64,000 bases of DNA from contig QCIY01000004.1 of the NCBI GenBank assembly GCA_003216415.1, positions 41,451 to 105,450 on the forward strand, written 5' to 3'. The stretch is from Prochlorococcus sp. AG-402-O16. GTDB taxonomy: Bacteria > Cyanobacteriota > Cyanobacteriia > PCC-6307 > Cyanobiaceae. How positions within the stretch are numbered: position 1 is the first letter of the stretch; every line of letters starts with the position of its first letter. The notes beneath the pieces were generated by a model. The model ran no database searches and was not told the origin of the DNA. It saw only the letters and a program-made list of their open reading frames with translations. Below are positions 26,319 to 34,843 of this stretch, piece after piece. A program made the position numbers and the translations under genes.

Positions 26319-26938
26319 AAATAAATTATTGAGCGCACTCTTTTGTCTTTAGCTTCAAAACTTACAGATTCAGTATTTAAATTATAGAAAGCATTTTCTG
26401 AATTTATTTCATATTTGTTCTCGTTATTTTCATCCTTTATTATATATTTTACTGGATTATAAAATTCAATTATATTATCTGAACTTAACTTTGCTTTGCC
26501 TGAATTTAAAATAATATTTTTATTTTCGAATCTTATATTGCCCTCTAATAAATAGTTAGCTTGATCTATATTCCAAGTAAATTTATCTGCAAATAAAATA
26601 TCTTCATCTTGTTTAAAAGTTTTTAACTTGACACTTCCTTTCAATTTTAAGAGTTTATTATTGTCTGATAATGTAGATTCGTTTGAGTTAATAATGTACT
26701 TAGTATCTTTACCATCAAAAATATTTATAGTAGTGTCTTTTAATTCAAATTTCAGTTCTGTTTTATCATAACTAGAGTATGGGCTGGTTATAGAATATAA
26801 TTTATCTCCTTTCATAGAGAAAATATTCATATCTAAACTATCTATTTTTTGTATTACTTTATTTTCTTGAATTACATTTTGTGCACATCCAAGAATAAAA
26901 AATGGAATGAATATTACTAATCTATATATGTTATTCAT
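26315..26938 (-). CDS. lptC: LptC-like lipopolysaccharide export lipoprotein
   Basis: A protein of about 207 residues from the ATG at 26938 (a TTG lies two codons earlier). A lipoprotein signal FFILGCAQ places the lipidated cysteine near residue 18. The rest is repeated beta strands of the LptC/OstA type (for example IYSMKG-like turns, STLSDNNKLLKLKGSV, LLEGNIRFEN, LNSGKAKL), forming the periplasmic bridge in LPS transport. It overlaps the 3' end of metG by 8 bases. Cyanobacterial versions are often weakly annotated. Confidence 0.75.
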   Translation of the reverse strand: MNNIYRLVIFIPFFILGCAQNVIQENKVIQKIDSLDMNIFSMKGDKLYSITSPYSSYDKTELKFELKDTTINIFDGKDTKYIINSNESTLSDNNKLLKLKGSVKLKTFKQDEDILFADKFTWNIDQANYLLEGNIRFENKNIILNSGKAKLSSDNIIEFYNPVKYIIKDENNENKYEINSENAFYNLNTESVSFEAKDKRVRSIIYF

Positions 26939-28466
26939 ACTCAAGTTTATTTATGATTGGAGAAGGTTTAGGAAGGCTTGAGTTAGTTGTTAATAATCCC
27001 CATTTTAACTGGTGTTCCCATGGAATTTCGCTCCTGTATATAGAACCAAGCTGTTCATTTATTTTGGATGATAATTTTGGTAATAATGGTAATAATAATA
27101 AACCTATTATACGTGTACTTTCTAATACGTTGTAAATAATTTCTTCAACAAGAGGCAAATTATCATTCTCTTTTATTAACAACCATGGTTGATTATCATT
27201 TAAATACAAATTTGTGTTAATAGCTAGGTTAAGCACTTCATTAGCTGCCAAGTCTAATTTGTAGATATCAAAATTATGAATATAGTTTTCTATTGTAATT
27301 TTTGCAAAATTCTCTAATTTATTTTCACTTGATATTTTTTCATTATTTGGGACTTTGTTATCAAACCATTTTCTAGACATAGATGATGCTCTATTTAGCA
27401 AATTACCAATTGTATTAGCTAAATCATTATTTATAATGTCAACAAATCTTTTGTCTTGAAAATCTCCATCATTACCTAGTGAAATATCCTTAATTAGGTA
27501 CCACCTAACAGGATCATTTCCATATTTAGAAAGTAATAGGTCAGGGTCGAGTACATTTCCTAAACTTTTACCCATTTTTTGACCTTCTCTGGTAAGAAAC
27601 CCATGTCCTAAAACTTTTTTTGGAGCGCTCATGCCCGCAGAAATGAGCATTGCAGGCCAATAAACGGCATGAAATCTAAGAATATCTTTGCCAATTAAAT
27701 GAATATCAACTGGCCATCCTTCGTTAATTGATTTTTCCAATGAGTGTTCTAAGGTATTAGAACTAATAGCACTTACATATCCAAGTAAGGCATCAAACCA
27801 TACGTAAAAGGTATGATTATCGTAACCAGGCACTCCAATTCCCCATGAGACATTAGTTCTTGAGATTGAGAAATCCTTTAAACCTCTAGAAACAAATTTT
27901 ATAATTTCATTCCTTCTTTCAATAGGCTCTATAAAAGTAGGTTCGTGAATTAATTTCTCGATTTGTTCTTGGTATTTAGAAAGTCTAAAAAAAAGGTTCT
28001 CCTCATTTTTCCATTCTAAATTTTTTTGATGTATGGGACATTTGTATGTTGATGAATTTTCTGGATTATCTTTAAATTCTTCACAACCAACGCAATACCA
28101 TCCTTTTTGCACTCCCATATAAATATCATCTGAAGCTTTTACTCTTTCATAAAATTCATTAACAATCAACTCATGATTTTTTGAGCTTGTCCTTATAAAT
28201 TTATCAAAGGATATATCCCATTTTTTCCAGTTAATGTTAAAGATTTCTGAAATTTCATCGCAATGAGTCTTTGGTTCAATACCCTTTTCATTTGCTGTTC
28301 TTTGAATTTTTAAGCCATGTTCATCAACTCCAGTGATGAAAATGACATGTCTTCCTAAAAGCCTTTTATACCTGGCTATTGCGTCACAAATTATTGTTGT
28401 ATATACACTCCCTAGATGAGGCTTATCATTTACATAATATAAAGGTGTAGTAATGACAAAACTCAT
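26931..28466 (-). CDS. metG: Methionyl-tRNA synthetase
   Basis: A 511-residue class I synthetase. Signature regions: the HIGH-like HLGSVYTT, the connective peptide with a zinc knuckle (WYCVGCEEFKD, then YKCPIH), WFDALLGYVSA, and the KMSKS-type loop GQKMGKSLGN. It lacks the C-terminal tRNA-binding domain found in dimeric forms. ATG start at 28466. It follows the RNB gene and overlaps lptC. Confidence 0.97.
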   Translation of the reverse strand: MSFVITTPLYYVNDKPHLGSVYTTIICDAIARYKRLLGRHVIFITGVDEHGLKIQRTANEKGIEPKTHCDEISEIFNINWKKWDISFDKFIRTSSKNHELIVNEFYERVKASDDIYMGVQKGWYCVGCEEFKDNPENSSTYKCPIHQKNLEWKNEENLFFRLSKYQEQIEKLIHEPTFIEPIERRNEIIKFVSRGLKDFSISRTNVSWGIGVPGYDNHTFYVWFDALLGYVSAISSNTLEHSLEKSINEGWPVDIHLIGKDILRFHAVYWPAMLISAGMSAPKKVLGHGFLTREGQKMGKSLGNVLDPDLLLSKYGNDPVRWYLIKDISLGNDGDFQDKRFVDIINNDLANTIGNLLNRASSMSRKWFDNKVPNNEKISSENKLENFAKITIENYIHNFDIYKLDLAANEVLNLAINTNLYLNDNQPWLLIKENDNLPLVEEIIYNVLESTRIIGLLLLPLLPKLSSKINEQLGSIYRSEIPWEHQLKWGLLTTNSSLPKPSPIINKLEYE

Positions 28467-28533
28467 AAAACTTTTTTATTAATATTAACAGATATTTTTT
28501 AAACTAATAATGAGAAAATATATAAATTTTTTA

Positions 28534-29718
28534 TTAATAAATAAACTCTAAAAGATTATTATCATTTATATGATATTTCACTTTATAAATCTTATTACTA
28601 TATATTTCTATTGACACAAAAAGAGTAATAAGGATTTCTAGTGAGTATTCCGGGAAAAAAACTAACGCGATATTTCTTTTATAATTAATCCACTTAACAA
28701 ATATTATTTTATAAAAAGGTTTATTCTCGTTATTAAAAAATTGTGTTAAATATTTGAATTTATCATTTTTAAATATATTATTATTCTCTGCTATTCTATT
28801 TTTTGAAAAATCAATAATACTTGATATAGAATTAATACTTATATGTTCATAGTTATTAATTTTATTGAATACCTGTCTTTGTATAATTAAATCTAAATAT
28901 CTTCTAAGTGGTGAAGTACATTGTACATATAATGGAAGTCCTAATGACTCATGATTGCCTGGTTTTGTTGTAATATAACTTTTTCCCATATATTGTTTTA
29001 ATAGTATATATTTAATCTCGCTATCTTTATATTTATTTAGTACTTCATATGGATTACAATTAATTTTTTGTATTCTATATATAGCAGCTAAATTATTTTT
29101 TTTTAAATATAAACTTGTTACATAACCCATCAGTATCATTGCTTCAGCAACAATAATTTGTGCTATCGTTTTTTCTAATTTTGTTATTATAACTTTACCA
29201 TTAATTAACTTTATTTTACTATTTGGATTTTCAATGTTAACTGCACCCTTTTTTATTCTATAGGCAAATCTTTTTTCTAATATATTTTTTATTTCAACTA
29301 ATTCAATTTCCTCTTTAGGCTCTAGTTCTAATATTTCATTTGCATCTTCATATGTTAATTGATACTTCGGTTTTATAATTGCTTCAATTATTTCATAATT
29401 AATTATTGAACCGTCATCGTTTAATTCAATTGATGCACTAATAGTTTCTGAGGTTTTATTTTGAGATAGATTTGCCTTATTAAGAATATCTATAGGTAAC
29501 ATCGGTACATATTGATCTGTCAAATATAAACTGCTATTTTTTCTTCTTGCATCTAGATCAACTTTAGAATCTTGTAAAAATAATCTGCATGGATTACTGA
29601 TGTGAATCCATAAATTTTTTATATTTCCTTCTTTGATTTCTAGAGAAATTGCGTCATCCACTTCATGTGGATCTTCTGAATCAATAATATAAGTTTTTAA
29701 ATTAGTTAAATCTTTCAA
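28534..29718 (-). CDS. Minimal RNB-domain 3'-5' exoribonuclease
   Basis: A 394-residue RNase II-family enzyme that consists almost only of the catalytic domain. The active-site motif IDSEDPHEVDDA lies at residues 12-23: D13, D21 and D22 are kept, while the second family acid is E19. The arginine motif TSPLRRYLDLIIQRQ is present at about residue 270. The two N-terminal cold-shock domains are absent: the TTG start at 29718 is five codons after an in-frame TAG. No clear S1 domain follows. It sits between rpsR/rpmG and metG. Substrate binding may need a partner. Confidence 0.85.
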   Translation of the reverse strand: MKDLTNLKTYIIDSEDPHEVDDAISLEIKEGNIKNLWIHISNPCRLFLQDSKVDLDARRKNSSLYLTDQYVPMLPIDILNKANLSQNKTSETISASIELNDDGSIINYEIIEAIIKPKYQLTYEDANEILELEPKEEIELVEIKNILEKRFAYRIKKGAVNIENPNSKIKLINGKVIITKLEKTIAQIIVAEAMILMGYVTSLYLKKNNLAAIYRIQKINCNPYEVLNKYKDSEIKYILLKQYMGKSYITTKPGNHESLGLPLYVQCTSPLRRYLDLIIQRQVFNKINNYEHISINSISSIIDFSKNRIAENNNIFKNDKFKYLTQFFNNENKPFYKIIFVKWINYKRNIALVFFPEYSLEILITLFVSIEIYSNKIYKVKYHINDNNLLEFIY

Positions 29719-29763
29719 ATATTCGAAATACTAATTATATATTTAACTTTATACAATATTTAA

Positions 29764-29985
29764 TTAACCTTCTGGATTTACGAAGGGTAATAAAGCTACA
29801 ATTCTGGCCCTTTTTACCGCTAATGTTAGATCTCTTTGTTGCTTTGAAGTTAATCCGGTCATCCTTCTTGGTAAGATTTTACCCCTCTCAGTTATAAACT
29901 TCTTAAGAAGTTCTACATCCTTATAATCAATAGGATCTCCAGGTTTAATGGGCGATAATTGCTTTTTGAAAATTGAATTAGGCAT
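29764..29985 (-). CDS. rpsR: 30S ribosomal protein S18
   Basis: A 73-residue basic protein. The sequence [22 protein letters not shown] followed in the protein by [20 protein letters not shown] is diagnostic of S18, which binds S6 in the small-subunit platform (only part is quoted here as two blocks). ATG at 29985, two bases after rpmG. Confidence 0.97.
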   Translation of the reverse strand: MPNSIFKKQLSPIKPGDPIDYKDVELLKKFITERGKILPRRMTGLTSKQQRDLTLAVKRARIVALLPFVNPEG

Positions 29986-29987
29986 GA

Positions 29988-30182
29988 TTACTTTATTTCT
30001 TTGTGGATAGTCATTCTGTTTAAATGAGGGTTAAACTTTTTAAGTTCTAGTCTTTCAGTTGTATTTCTACGGTTCTTTTCAGTAGTATATCTTGATACTC
30101 CGTTAGATCTCTTAGGGTCTGTGCTTGTTCTAGCTTCAGTACATTCTAGGGTCACTACAACTCTCGTCCCTTTTTTGGCCAT
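29988..30182 (-). CDS. rpmG: 50S ribosomal protein L33
   Basis: A 64-residue protein starting [17 protein letters not shown] at the ATG at 30182; in-frame codons upstream are not needed and look non-coding. It has the L33 pattern [20 protein letters not shown] and [13 protein letters not shown], with a single cysteine, so the zinc-free form. It is paired with rpsR, as usual in cyanobacteria. Confidence 0.96.
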   Translation of the reverse strand: MAKKGTRVVVTLECTEARTSTDPKRSNGVSRYTTEKNRRNTTERLELKKFNPHLNRMTIHKEIK

Positions 30183-30283
30183 TTTAATTAATACGTTAAT
30201 GTATAATTTTCTATTGTACATCTTCAACAAACTATTTTGAAGATATATCCATTTCTTTTATTATTACCAATTAACAATTTCAT

Positions 30284-32728
30284 ATGAAAGTTTCTCAAAA
30301 TTGGTTGAAAAAATTAGTAGAAATTAACACTACTCCTGAAGATCTTTCTGAAAAATTATCTATTGGTGGATTTGAGGTTGAATCGCTAGAAGATTGTTCA
30401 AAAAATGTAAACGGTGTTGTATTAGGTAAGGTTTTATCAGTTTCAAAGCATCAAGGATCCGACAAATTATCAATTTGTCAAGTTGATATTGGTAATACCA
30501 ATAATTTACAAATTATCTGTGGTGCTCATAATATTAAACCAAATATTTATGTTTATGTAGCTACTATAGGAGCTAAATTAAATGCTGTTAGTTTAACTAT
30601 TAAAAGAAGCGAAATTAGAGGTGTTCTAAGTGAAGGGATGATATGCTCATTGCAGGAATTGGGTTTACAGGAATCAAGTGATGGTATAGAGATTATAGAT
30701 GAAGATTTAGCTCTTAAATATGATTTGGGAACACAAGCATCTAAGTTGCTAGAACTAGATGACTATATTTATGATTTAGCCATTACAGCTAATAGGCCTG
30801 ACGGAATGTCAGTTATTGGTATAGCACGCGAAATTTCTGCTCTCCTGGAATCAAAATTAAATTTTCCAGAATTAAATAATAAATACAATTTAAATTTACT
30901 TAATAAAATTCAACTTTGCTCTGAAGCAATTACATCAAATTGTGTATACACAATAACTTGTATTGATGGAGTAAATGGAGAGAAATTATCGCCAAGATGG
31001 ATTAAAGATCGAATAGAAAAATCTGGTATAAAGTCTATAAACTTTTTAGTTGATATGACGAACTATATTCTTTTAGAACAAGGGCAGCCTTTACATGCAT
31101 TTGATAAAGATAAGCTATCAATTTTAATTGGAAGGGAAGTTTCTGCTGATGACTTTTCTGTAAGAAAAGCAAAGGATAGCGAAAGTTTAGTATGCTTGGA
31201 TGGTAAAAAATATGATTTAAATGAAAATATTACCATAATTACTTGTGGCAATATACCAATTGCTATAGCAGGGGTAATTGGCGGTTTAGAGACTTCTGTA
31301 ACCAATACAACTTCATCCATTTTTCTAGAGGGCGCTGTTTTTAATCCAGTTACTATAAGAAAATCATCAAAGGAGATTGGTATAAGAACTGAATCCAGTA
31401 GCAGATATGAAAAAGGTATTTCATCAAAAAATACAATAGGTTCTATCACGAGGGCGATTAATCTTTTAGATGAATTTTTTGGGATTAATTTACCAACAAT
31501 AAATACTTCTCATTTAATATCTAATGATGATATTTTCATAAAATTGAGAAGAAATCGTATTCACAAAATTCTTGGTCCATTAATAATCAATGAAAAATTC
31601 GATAAAAGAAACTTATCTGATACCGAAATTGTTGATAAATTAACACTTATAGGTTGTAGTTTAAAAAGTAAAGAATATGGCTGGGATGTAGCTGTAATTC
31701 CTAATAGGTCTAATGATTTAACGAGAGAAATAGACTTAATTGAAGAAATTGCAAGATTAATTGGATATGACAAATTTGATTTAAACCTTCCTAATCCAAT
31801 TAAGCCTGGAAAATTGTCACCTGATCAATTGGCATTGAGAAAGATAAAAAATGGCTTTATAGAAAGCGGTTTTAACGAAGTCCTTAGTTATTCACTTGTT
31901 TCAGAAGATAATGAGGATCTTATAAAAATTTCTAATCCATTGCTTTTAGAAACCAGCTGCCTTAGAGATAATATATGGAAAGAACATTTGGAAATTGTAA
32001 ATCGCAATATAAAAGCTGGACAAACTAGTTGTTATGTTTTTGAGGTTGGAAATATCTTTTATAAAAATTCAGAAAATATTCAAGAAGAAATACTTAACGG
32101 TGCAATTTTTGGAAATAGAAAATTTGGGAAATGGGTTAATTCAGGAAAGGATAAAGATCTTAATTATTACCAGGCAAGAGGTAAGTTAAAGGAGGCTCTA
32201 TCATCATTGAATATAAATATTAATGATAAACCTACTAACGCTATTGATTTTCTACATCCAGGAAGAACAGCAAAATTATTAATCGAAGGAAAAGATGCTG
32301 GATATTTTGGTGAAATTCATCCAAAACTAATCTTAGAAAAAAAGTCTTTAAAAAATGTTTATATATTTAGTTTAAATATTGCCAGTCTCTTGGGTGCTAG
32401 TACAAGGAAAAATAAATGGATACCACTATATAAGCAATACCCAGTTGTTCCAAAAATGGAGAGGGATATTAATTTTATTTTCAGTAAAAAATATTTAATT
32501 AGTCAGATTACCTCGGAAATAAGGAAAACAGGAAAAAATCTTCTGGAAGATGTAAATTTAATAGATGTTTTTGAGGATACCAATCTTGGAGAAGATTTAA
32601 TAAGCTATACATTTCGATTATCTTATAGGGATAAAGATAAAACATTACTTGATTCAGATATCACATCAATTCATTCAAATATAATTTCTAATGTTGAGAA
32701 AAGTTTCGAAACTAAATTAAGAAACTAA
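30284..32728 (+). CDS. pheT: Phenylalanyl-tRNA synthetase beta subunit
   Basis: An 814-residue bacterial-type beta subunit of the heterotetrameric enzyme. Domains in order: N-terminal catalytic-like B1, EMAP-II tRNA-binding module (VVLGKVLSVSKHQGSDKLSIC, about residues 40-150), B3/B4 editing domain (LHAFDKDKLS, EGAVFNP, RTESSSRYEKG), B5 and B6/B7 core (PNRSNDLTREIDLIEEIARL), and a C-terminal ferredoxin-fold anticodon-binding domain. ATG at 30284, divergent from rpmG. It ends before a hairpin at 32764. Confidence 0.97.
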   Translation: MKVSQNWLKKLVEINTTPEDLSEKLSIGGFEVESLEDCSKNVNGVVLGKVLSVSKHQGSDKLSICQVDIGNTNNLQIICGAHNIKPNIYVYVATIGAKLNAVSLTIKRSEIRGVLSEGMICSLQELGLQESSDGIEIIDEDLALKYDLGTQASKLLELDDYIYDLAITANRPDGMSVIGIAREISALLESKLNFPELNNKYNLNLLNKIQLCSEAITSNCVYTITCIDGVNGEKLSPRWIKDRIEKSGIKSINFLVDMTNYILLEQGQPLHAFDKDKLSILIGREVSADDFSVRKAKDSESLVCLDGKKYDLNENITIITCGNIPIAIAGVIGGLETSVTNTTSSIFLEGAVFNPVTIRKSSKEIGIRTESSSRYEKGISSKNTIGSITRAINLLDEFFGINLPTINTSHLISNDDIFIKLRRNRIHKILGPLIINEKFDKRNLSDTEIVDKLTLIGCSLKSKEYGWDVAVIPNRSNDLTREIDLIEEIARLIGYDKFDLNLPNPIKPGKLSPDQLALRKIKNGFIESGFNEVLSYSLVSEDNEDLIKISNPLLLETSCLRDNIWKEHLEIVNRNIKAGQTSCYVFEVGNIFYKNSENIQEEILNGAIFGNRKFGKWVNSGKDKDLNYYQARGKLKEALSSLNININDKPTNAIDFLHPGRTAKLLIEGKDAGYFGEIHPKLILEKKSLKNVYIFSLNIASLLGASTRKNKWIPLYKQYPVVPKMERDINFIFSKKYLISQITSEIRKTGKNLLEDVNLIDVFEDTNLGEDLISYTFRLSYRDKDKTLLDSDITSIHSNIISNVEKSFETKLRN

Positions 32729-32763
32729 TGGTATCACTAATCTTATCCTGGACTAGAGATTAG

Positions 32764-32787
32764 TCTAATATTGAATCTTATATTAGA
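32764..32787 (+). terminator. AT-rich hairpin after pheT
   Basis: TCTAATAT at 32764-32771 pairs perfectly with ATATTAGA at 32780-32787 around an 8-base loop, 36 bases after the pheT stop. There is no clean T tract, so termination is uncertain. The 11-mer AGTCTAATATT at 32762-32772 recurs in the repeat at 33270, so this may be a related element upstream of the next gene. Confidence 0.4.
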
Positions 32788-32833
32788 TAATTAATAATCA
32801 TAAAAAAACCATTGATGTTGTATGATGTAAGCC

Positions 32834-33082
32834 ATGATCAATTTATTATCTCTTTTATTATCTTCCCTTCTCTGGGTACAAGTTCCCCAGTGGTCTGATG
32901 ATTGGTCAAAATGTTCAGTAGACGTTCCTGATGCTTCATGTCATTGGTACATAACTGCGCCAGACAATACTTTTGGGGAGGGATTTGATTGGGCCAGCGC
33001 ACCTTGGTTTGACGCTAACGGTTTAAGTGATGTTCCAAGTATTGAGAAAAAAACAGCCCTTCAGAAAATGCAGAACAAGTAG
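32834..33082 (+). CDS. Small exported Trp-rich protein, unknown function
   Basis: An 82-residue protein with a hydrophobic signal-like start (MINLLSLLLSSLLWVQVPQW) and a mature part with five further tryptophans and two cysteines (WSKCSVDVPDASCHWY), possibly disulfide-linked. It looks periplasmic or lumenal. A hairpin begins on its stop codon, and the long gap after it holds duplicated hairpins. No family recognised. Confidence 0.6.
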   Translation: MINLLSLLLSSLLWVQVPQWSDDWSKCSVDVPDASCHWYITAPDNTFGEGFDWASAPWFDANGLSDVPSIEKKTALQKMQNK

Positions 33083-33102
33083 TACTGTCTATAAGGCAGT
33101 AC
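33082..33102 (+). terminator. Strong hairpin at the stop codon of the small exported protein gene
   Basis: GTACTGTC (33082-33089) pairs with GGCAGTAC (33095-33102), one G-T pair included, closing a 5-base loop. It begins on the last base of the TAG stop. The following sequence is AT-rich but not a T run. It is the likely 3' end of the preceding transcript. Confidence 0.5.
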
Positions 33103-33269
33103 ATATTAAAATAAATTCCTTTCATAGCAAACTTTTTAAGATTTAGTTATACATTTGGACTGACGAAGGACATACTTTATCATTTTTCCAGTAGTTTAAT
33201 ATTTATTTGGGTACATAAATTAATTAATACAACTAAAACTATATTTATAAAAAATTTATTTATCTAATA

Positions 33270-33318
33270 AGTCTAATATTAGACTATTTATAGGAATCAT
33301 TATTAGTCTCATATAAGA
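33270..33318. repeat. Duplicated hairpin element, copy A
   Basis: The stretch 33271-33318 matches 33449-33496 at 40 of 48 positions. It opens with the perfect 16-base palindrome AGTCTAATATTAGACT (33270-33285) and contains near-perfect arms ATATTAGACTA/TAGTCTCATAT around a 17-base loop with GGA. It lies in the 423-base gap between two convergent genes, in which I see no coding sequence. Confidence 0.6.
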
Positions 33319-33448
33319 TATATAATATACTATTTTTTGCTTTATATTTATCAAAATAATTTTTTACCTTTCTAATCTACATTAATATTTCTTGATTTAA
33401 TTTCTACTATATTTATGCAGAACGTAGGCTCATAAGTATTTTTTACTT

Positions 33449-33496
33449 GTCCAATATAAGACTATTTATTGGACTCTTATTTAGTCTTATATAAGA
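33449..33496. repeat. Duplicated hairpin element, copy B
   Basis: The second copy forms a perfect 11-base inverted repeat: ATATAAGACTA (33454-33464) and TAGTCTTATAT (33482-33492), with a 17-base loop. It ends 10 bases before the stop of the convergent J-domain gene. Both arms and the GGA-containing loop are shared with copy A, 178 bases away. The sequence between the copies is AT-rich without other visible features. Confidence 0.6.
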
Positions 33497-33505
33497 ATCG
33501 TAATA

Positions 33506-34516
33506 CTATTTTCTATATAGATTTTTTAGTAATTGGTACGCTTCATTTAATTTCCTCATTTGATCTGTTGATCCTCCAGCATCTGGATGAGTCTCTAAAG
33601 CTATCGATTTGTAAGTCTCCCTAATTTTTCGTAATGTATGAGCTGAACCTGCTGCTGTTGATAAATTCAATAATTTAAGTGCACCATGTACAGTCATTGT
33701 TGAGTCCAATGCTTCAAATGAATTTGATCTGTTATTTCGTTTAAATCTACTTGCAAACCTCCTCACTAGAGTTGGTATTCTATTAATTAAATCTGATGTT
33801 GCAAAAGGGTCTTCTAAAACACCAATCATTAATAAAACTATTTCTAGGGATGGATTTTTCTTTTCCCAAAACGGACATAATTCAGACATGAATTTGTTGG
33901 CTGCACTCCATGTGAAGGGTAGATTTTCTGTTCCCTCAAGATTTGGCCAAATATCTCTTCTAAACCAATCCATTGAGGCTTCTATTACATGATCATTAGG
34001 AATAGTTCCATATAAGTTTTTCCAATGACTAATTAATGCTATTCGACATTTTATTAATTCATTTTCTTTAATTGTCTTAATTTGTATATCATTAATATTC
34101 TCCTTTAACCTTTCACAATAAATACTTCTTTTTAGATTTTTTACTTTTTTTTCAACAAAATTTGGAAGGCTTATATTTAAGTTAGCTTGTTCTTTAAATT
34201 CATCGTTGTTTGAAACTATTTTATTTCCTACTATCTCTTTATCTTCTTTCTTAATATCTGGTTTAATTAATACCAATGCAGTATTTTCATCAATATTATA
34301 ATTTTCGTTATTATTATTGTTCTCACTAAAGTCTATTTCTTGCTGTTTGTTCTTGGGTAGAAAATCATCTTCAAGAAGTTCTGTTAGTAACTTTTCAATT
34401 ACAGGTCCTCTTGATCTAAATCCCCACTCTTTTCTTAATTGATCAAACCTAGAAATTAGTTCCTCCGGTAAATCAATTGAAATTCTTTTGGTATTTAAAT
34501 TTTCAGGAATATTCAA
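33506..34516 (-). CDS. Ribbon-helix-helix / J-domain fusion protein
   Basis: A 336-residue protein, TTG start. Residues 8-50 (KRISIDLPEELISRFDQLRK, then GFRSRGPVIEKLLTELLE) form a ribbon-helix-helix DNA-binding domain. Residues 50-130 are an Asn-rich linker. The middle (about 150-270, FRRDIWPNLEGTENLPFTW) is unassigned. The C-terminus (about 285-336) is a J-domain with the HPD tripeptide (SIALETHPDAGGSTDQMRKL), able in principle to stimulate DnaK. This combination suggests a DNA-bound DnaK recruiter; that is inference. It lies beside the duplicated hairpins. Confidence 0.75.
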   Translation of the reverse strand: MNIPENLNTKRISIDLPEELISRFDQLRKEWGFRSRGPVIEKLLTELLEDDFLPKNKQQEIDFSENNNNNENYNIDENTALVLIKPDIKKEDKEIVGNKIVSNNDEFKEQANLNISLPNFVEKKVKNLKRSIYCERLKENINDIQIKTIKENELIKCRIALISHWKNLYGTIPNDHVIEASMDWFRRDIWPNLEGTENLPFTWSAANKFMSELCPFWEKKNPSLEIVLLMIGVLEDPFATSDLINRIPTLVRRFASRFKRNNRSNSFEALDSTMTVHGALKLLNLSTAAGSAHTLRKIRETYKSIALETHPDAGGSTDQMRKLNEAYQLLKNLYRK

Positions 34517-34660
34517 TAGATTTTTTCTTTAACAATAAGATATTTACTTAATTTTATTCAAAAATAATTGAAAGTCTATACTGTACATTGTTTTTAAATT
34601 AAAACCAACTTATTTTTTTGTCACAAGTCAATTAAGTATCTTTTTATAATAAAAATAAAA

Positions 34661-34840
34661 ATGCTTAATTGTTATTTCAAATCATCAAAAGAAAAAAAGA
34701 ATTTTTATCAACACAAGAAATTAGAAATGCTCAATTATATTAAAGACTCTCTTGAACGTAAAATTGCCTCTGTAACTGCTTCTATAGAAGTTTTAGAAAG
34801 CCAAATAAAAAGAGATAATGAAGTTGAAGTAACTAACTAG
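34661..34840 (+). CDS. Small coiled-coil protein
   Basis: A 59-residue ATG-initiated protein. The second half (YIKDSLERKIASVTASIEVL and ESQIKRDNEV) has a heptad pattern suggesting a short coiled coil. No membrane span. It ends three bases before the stop of the convergent gene, the usual spacing for real genes in this window. Function unknown. Confidence 0.55.
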   Translation: MLNCYFKSSKEKKNFYQHKKLEMLNYIKDSLERKIASVTASIEVLESQIKRDNEVEVTN

Positions 34841-34843
34841 TAT

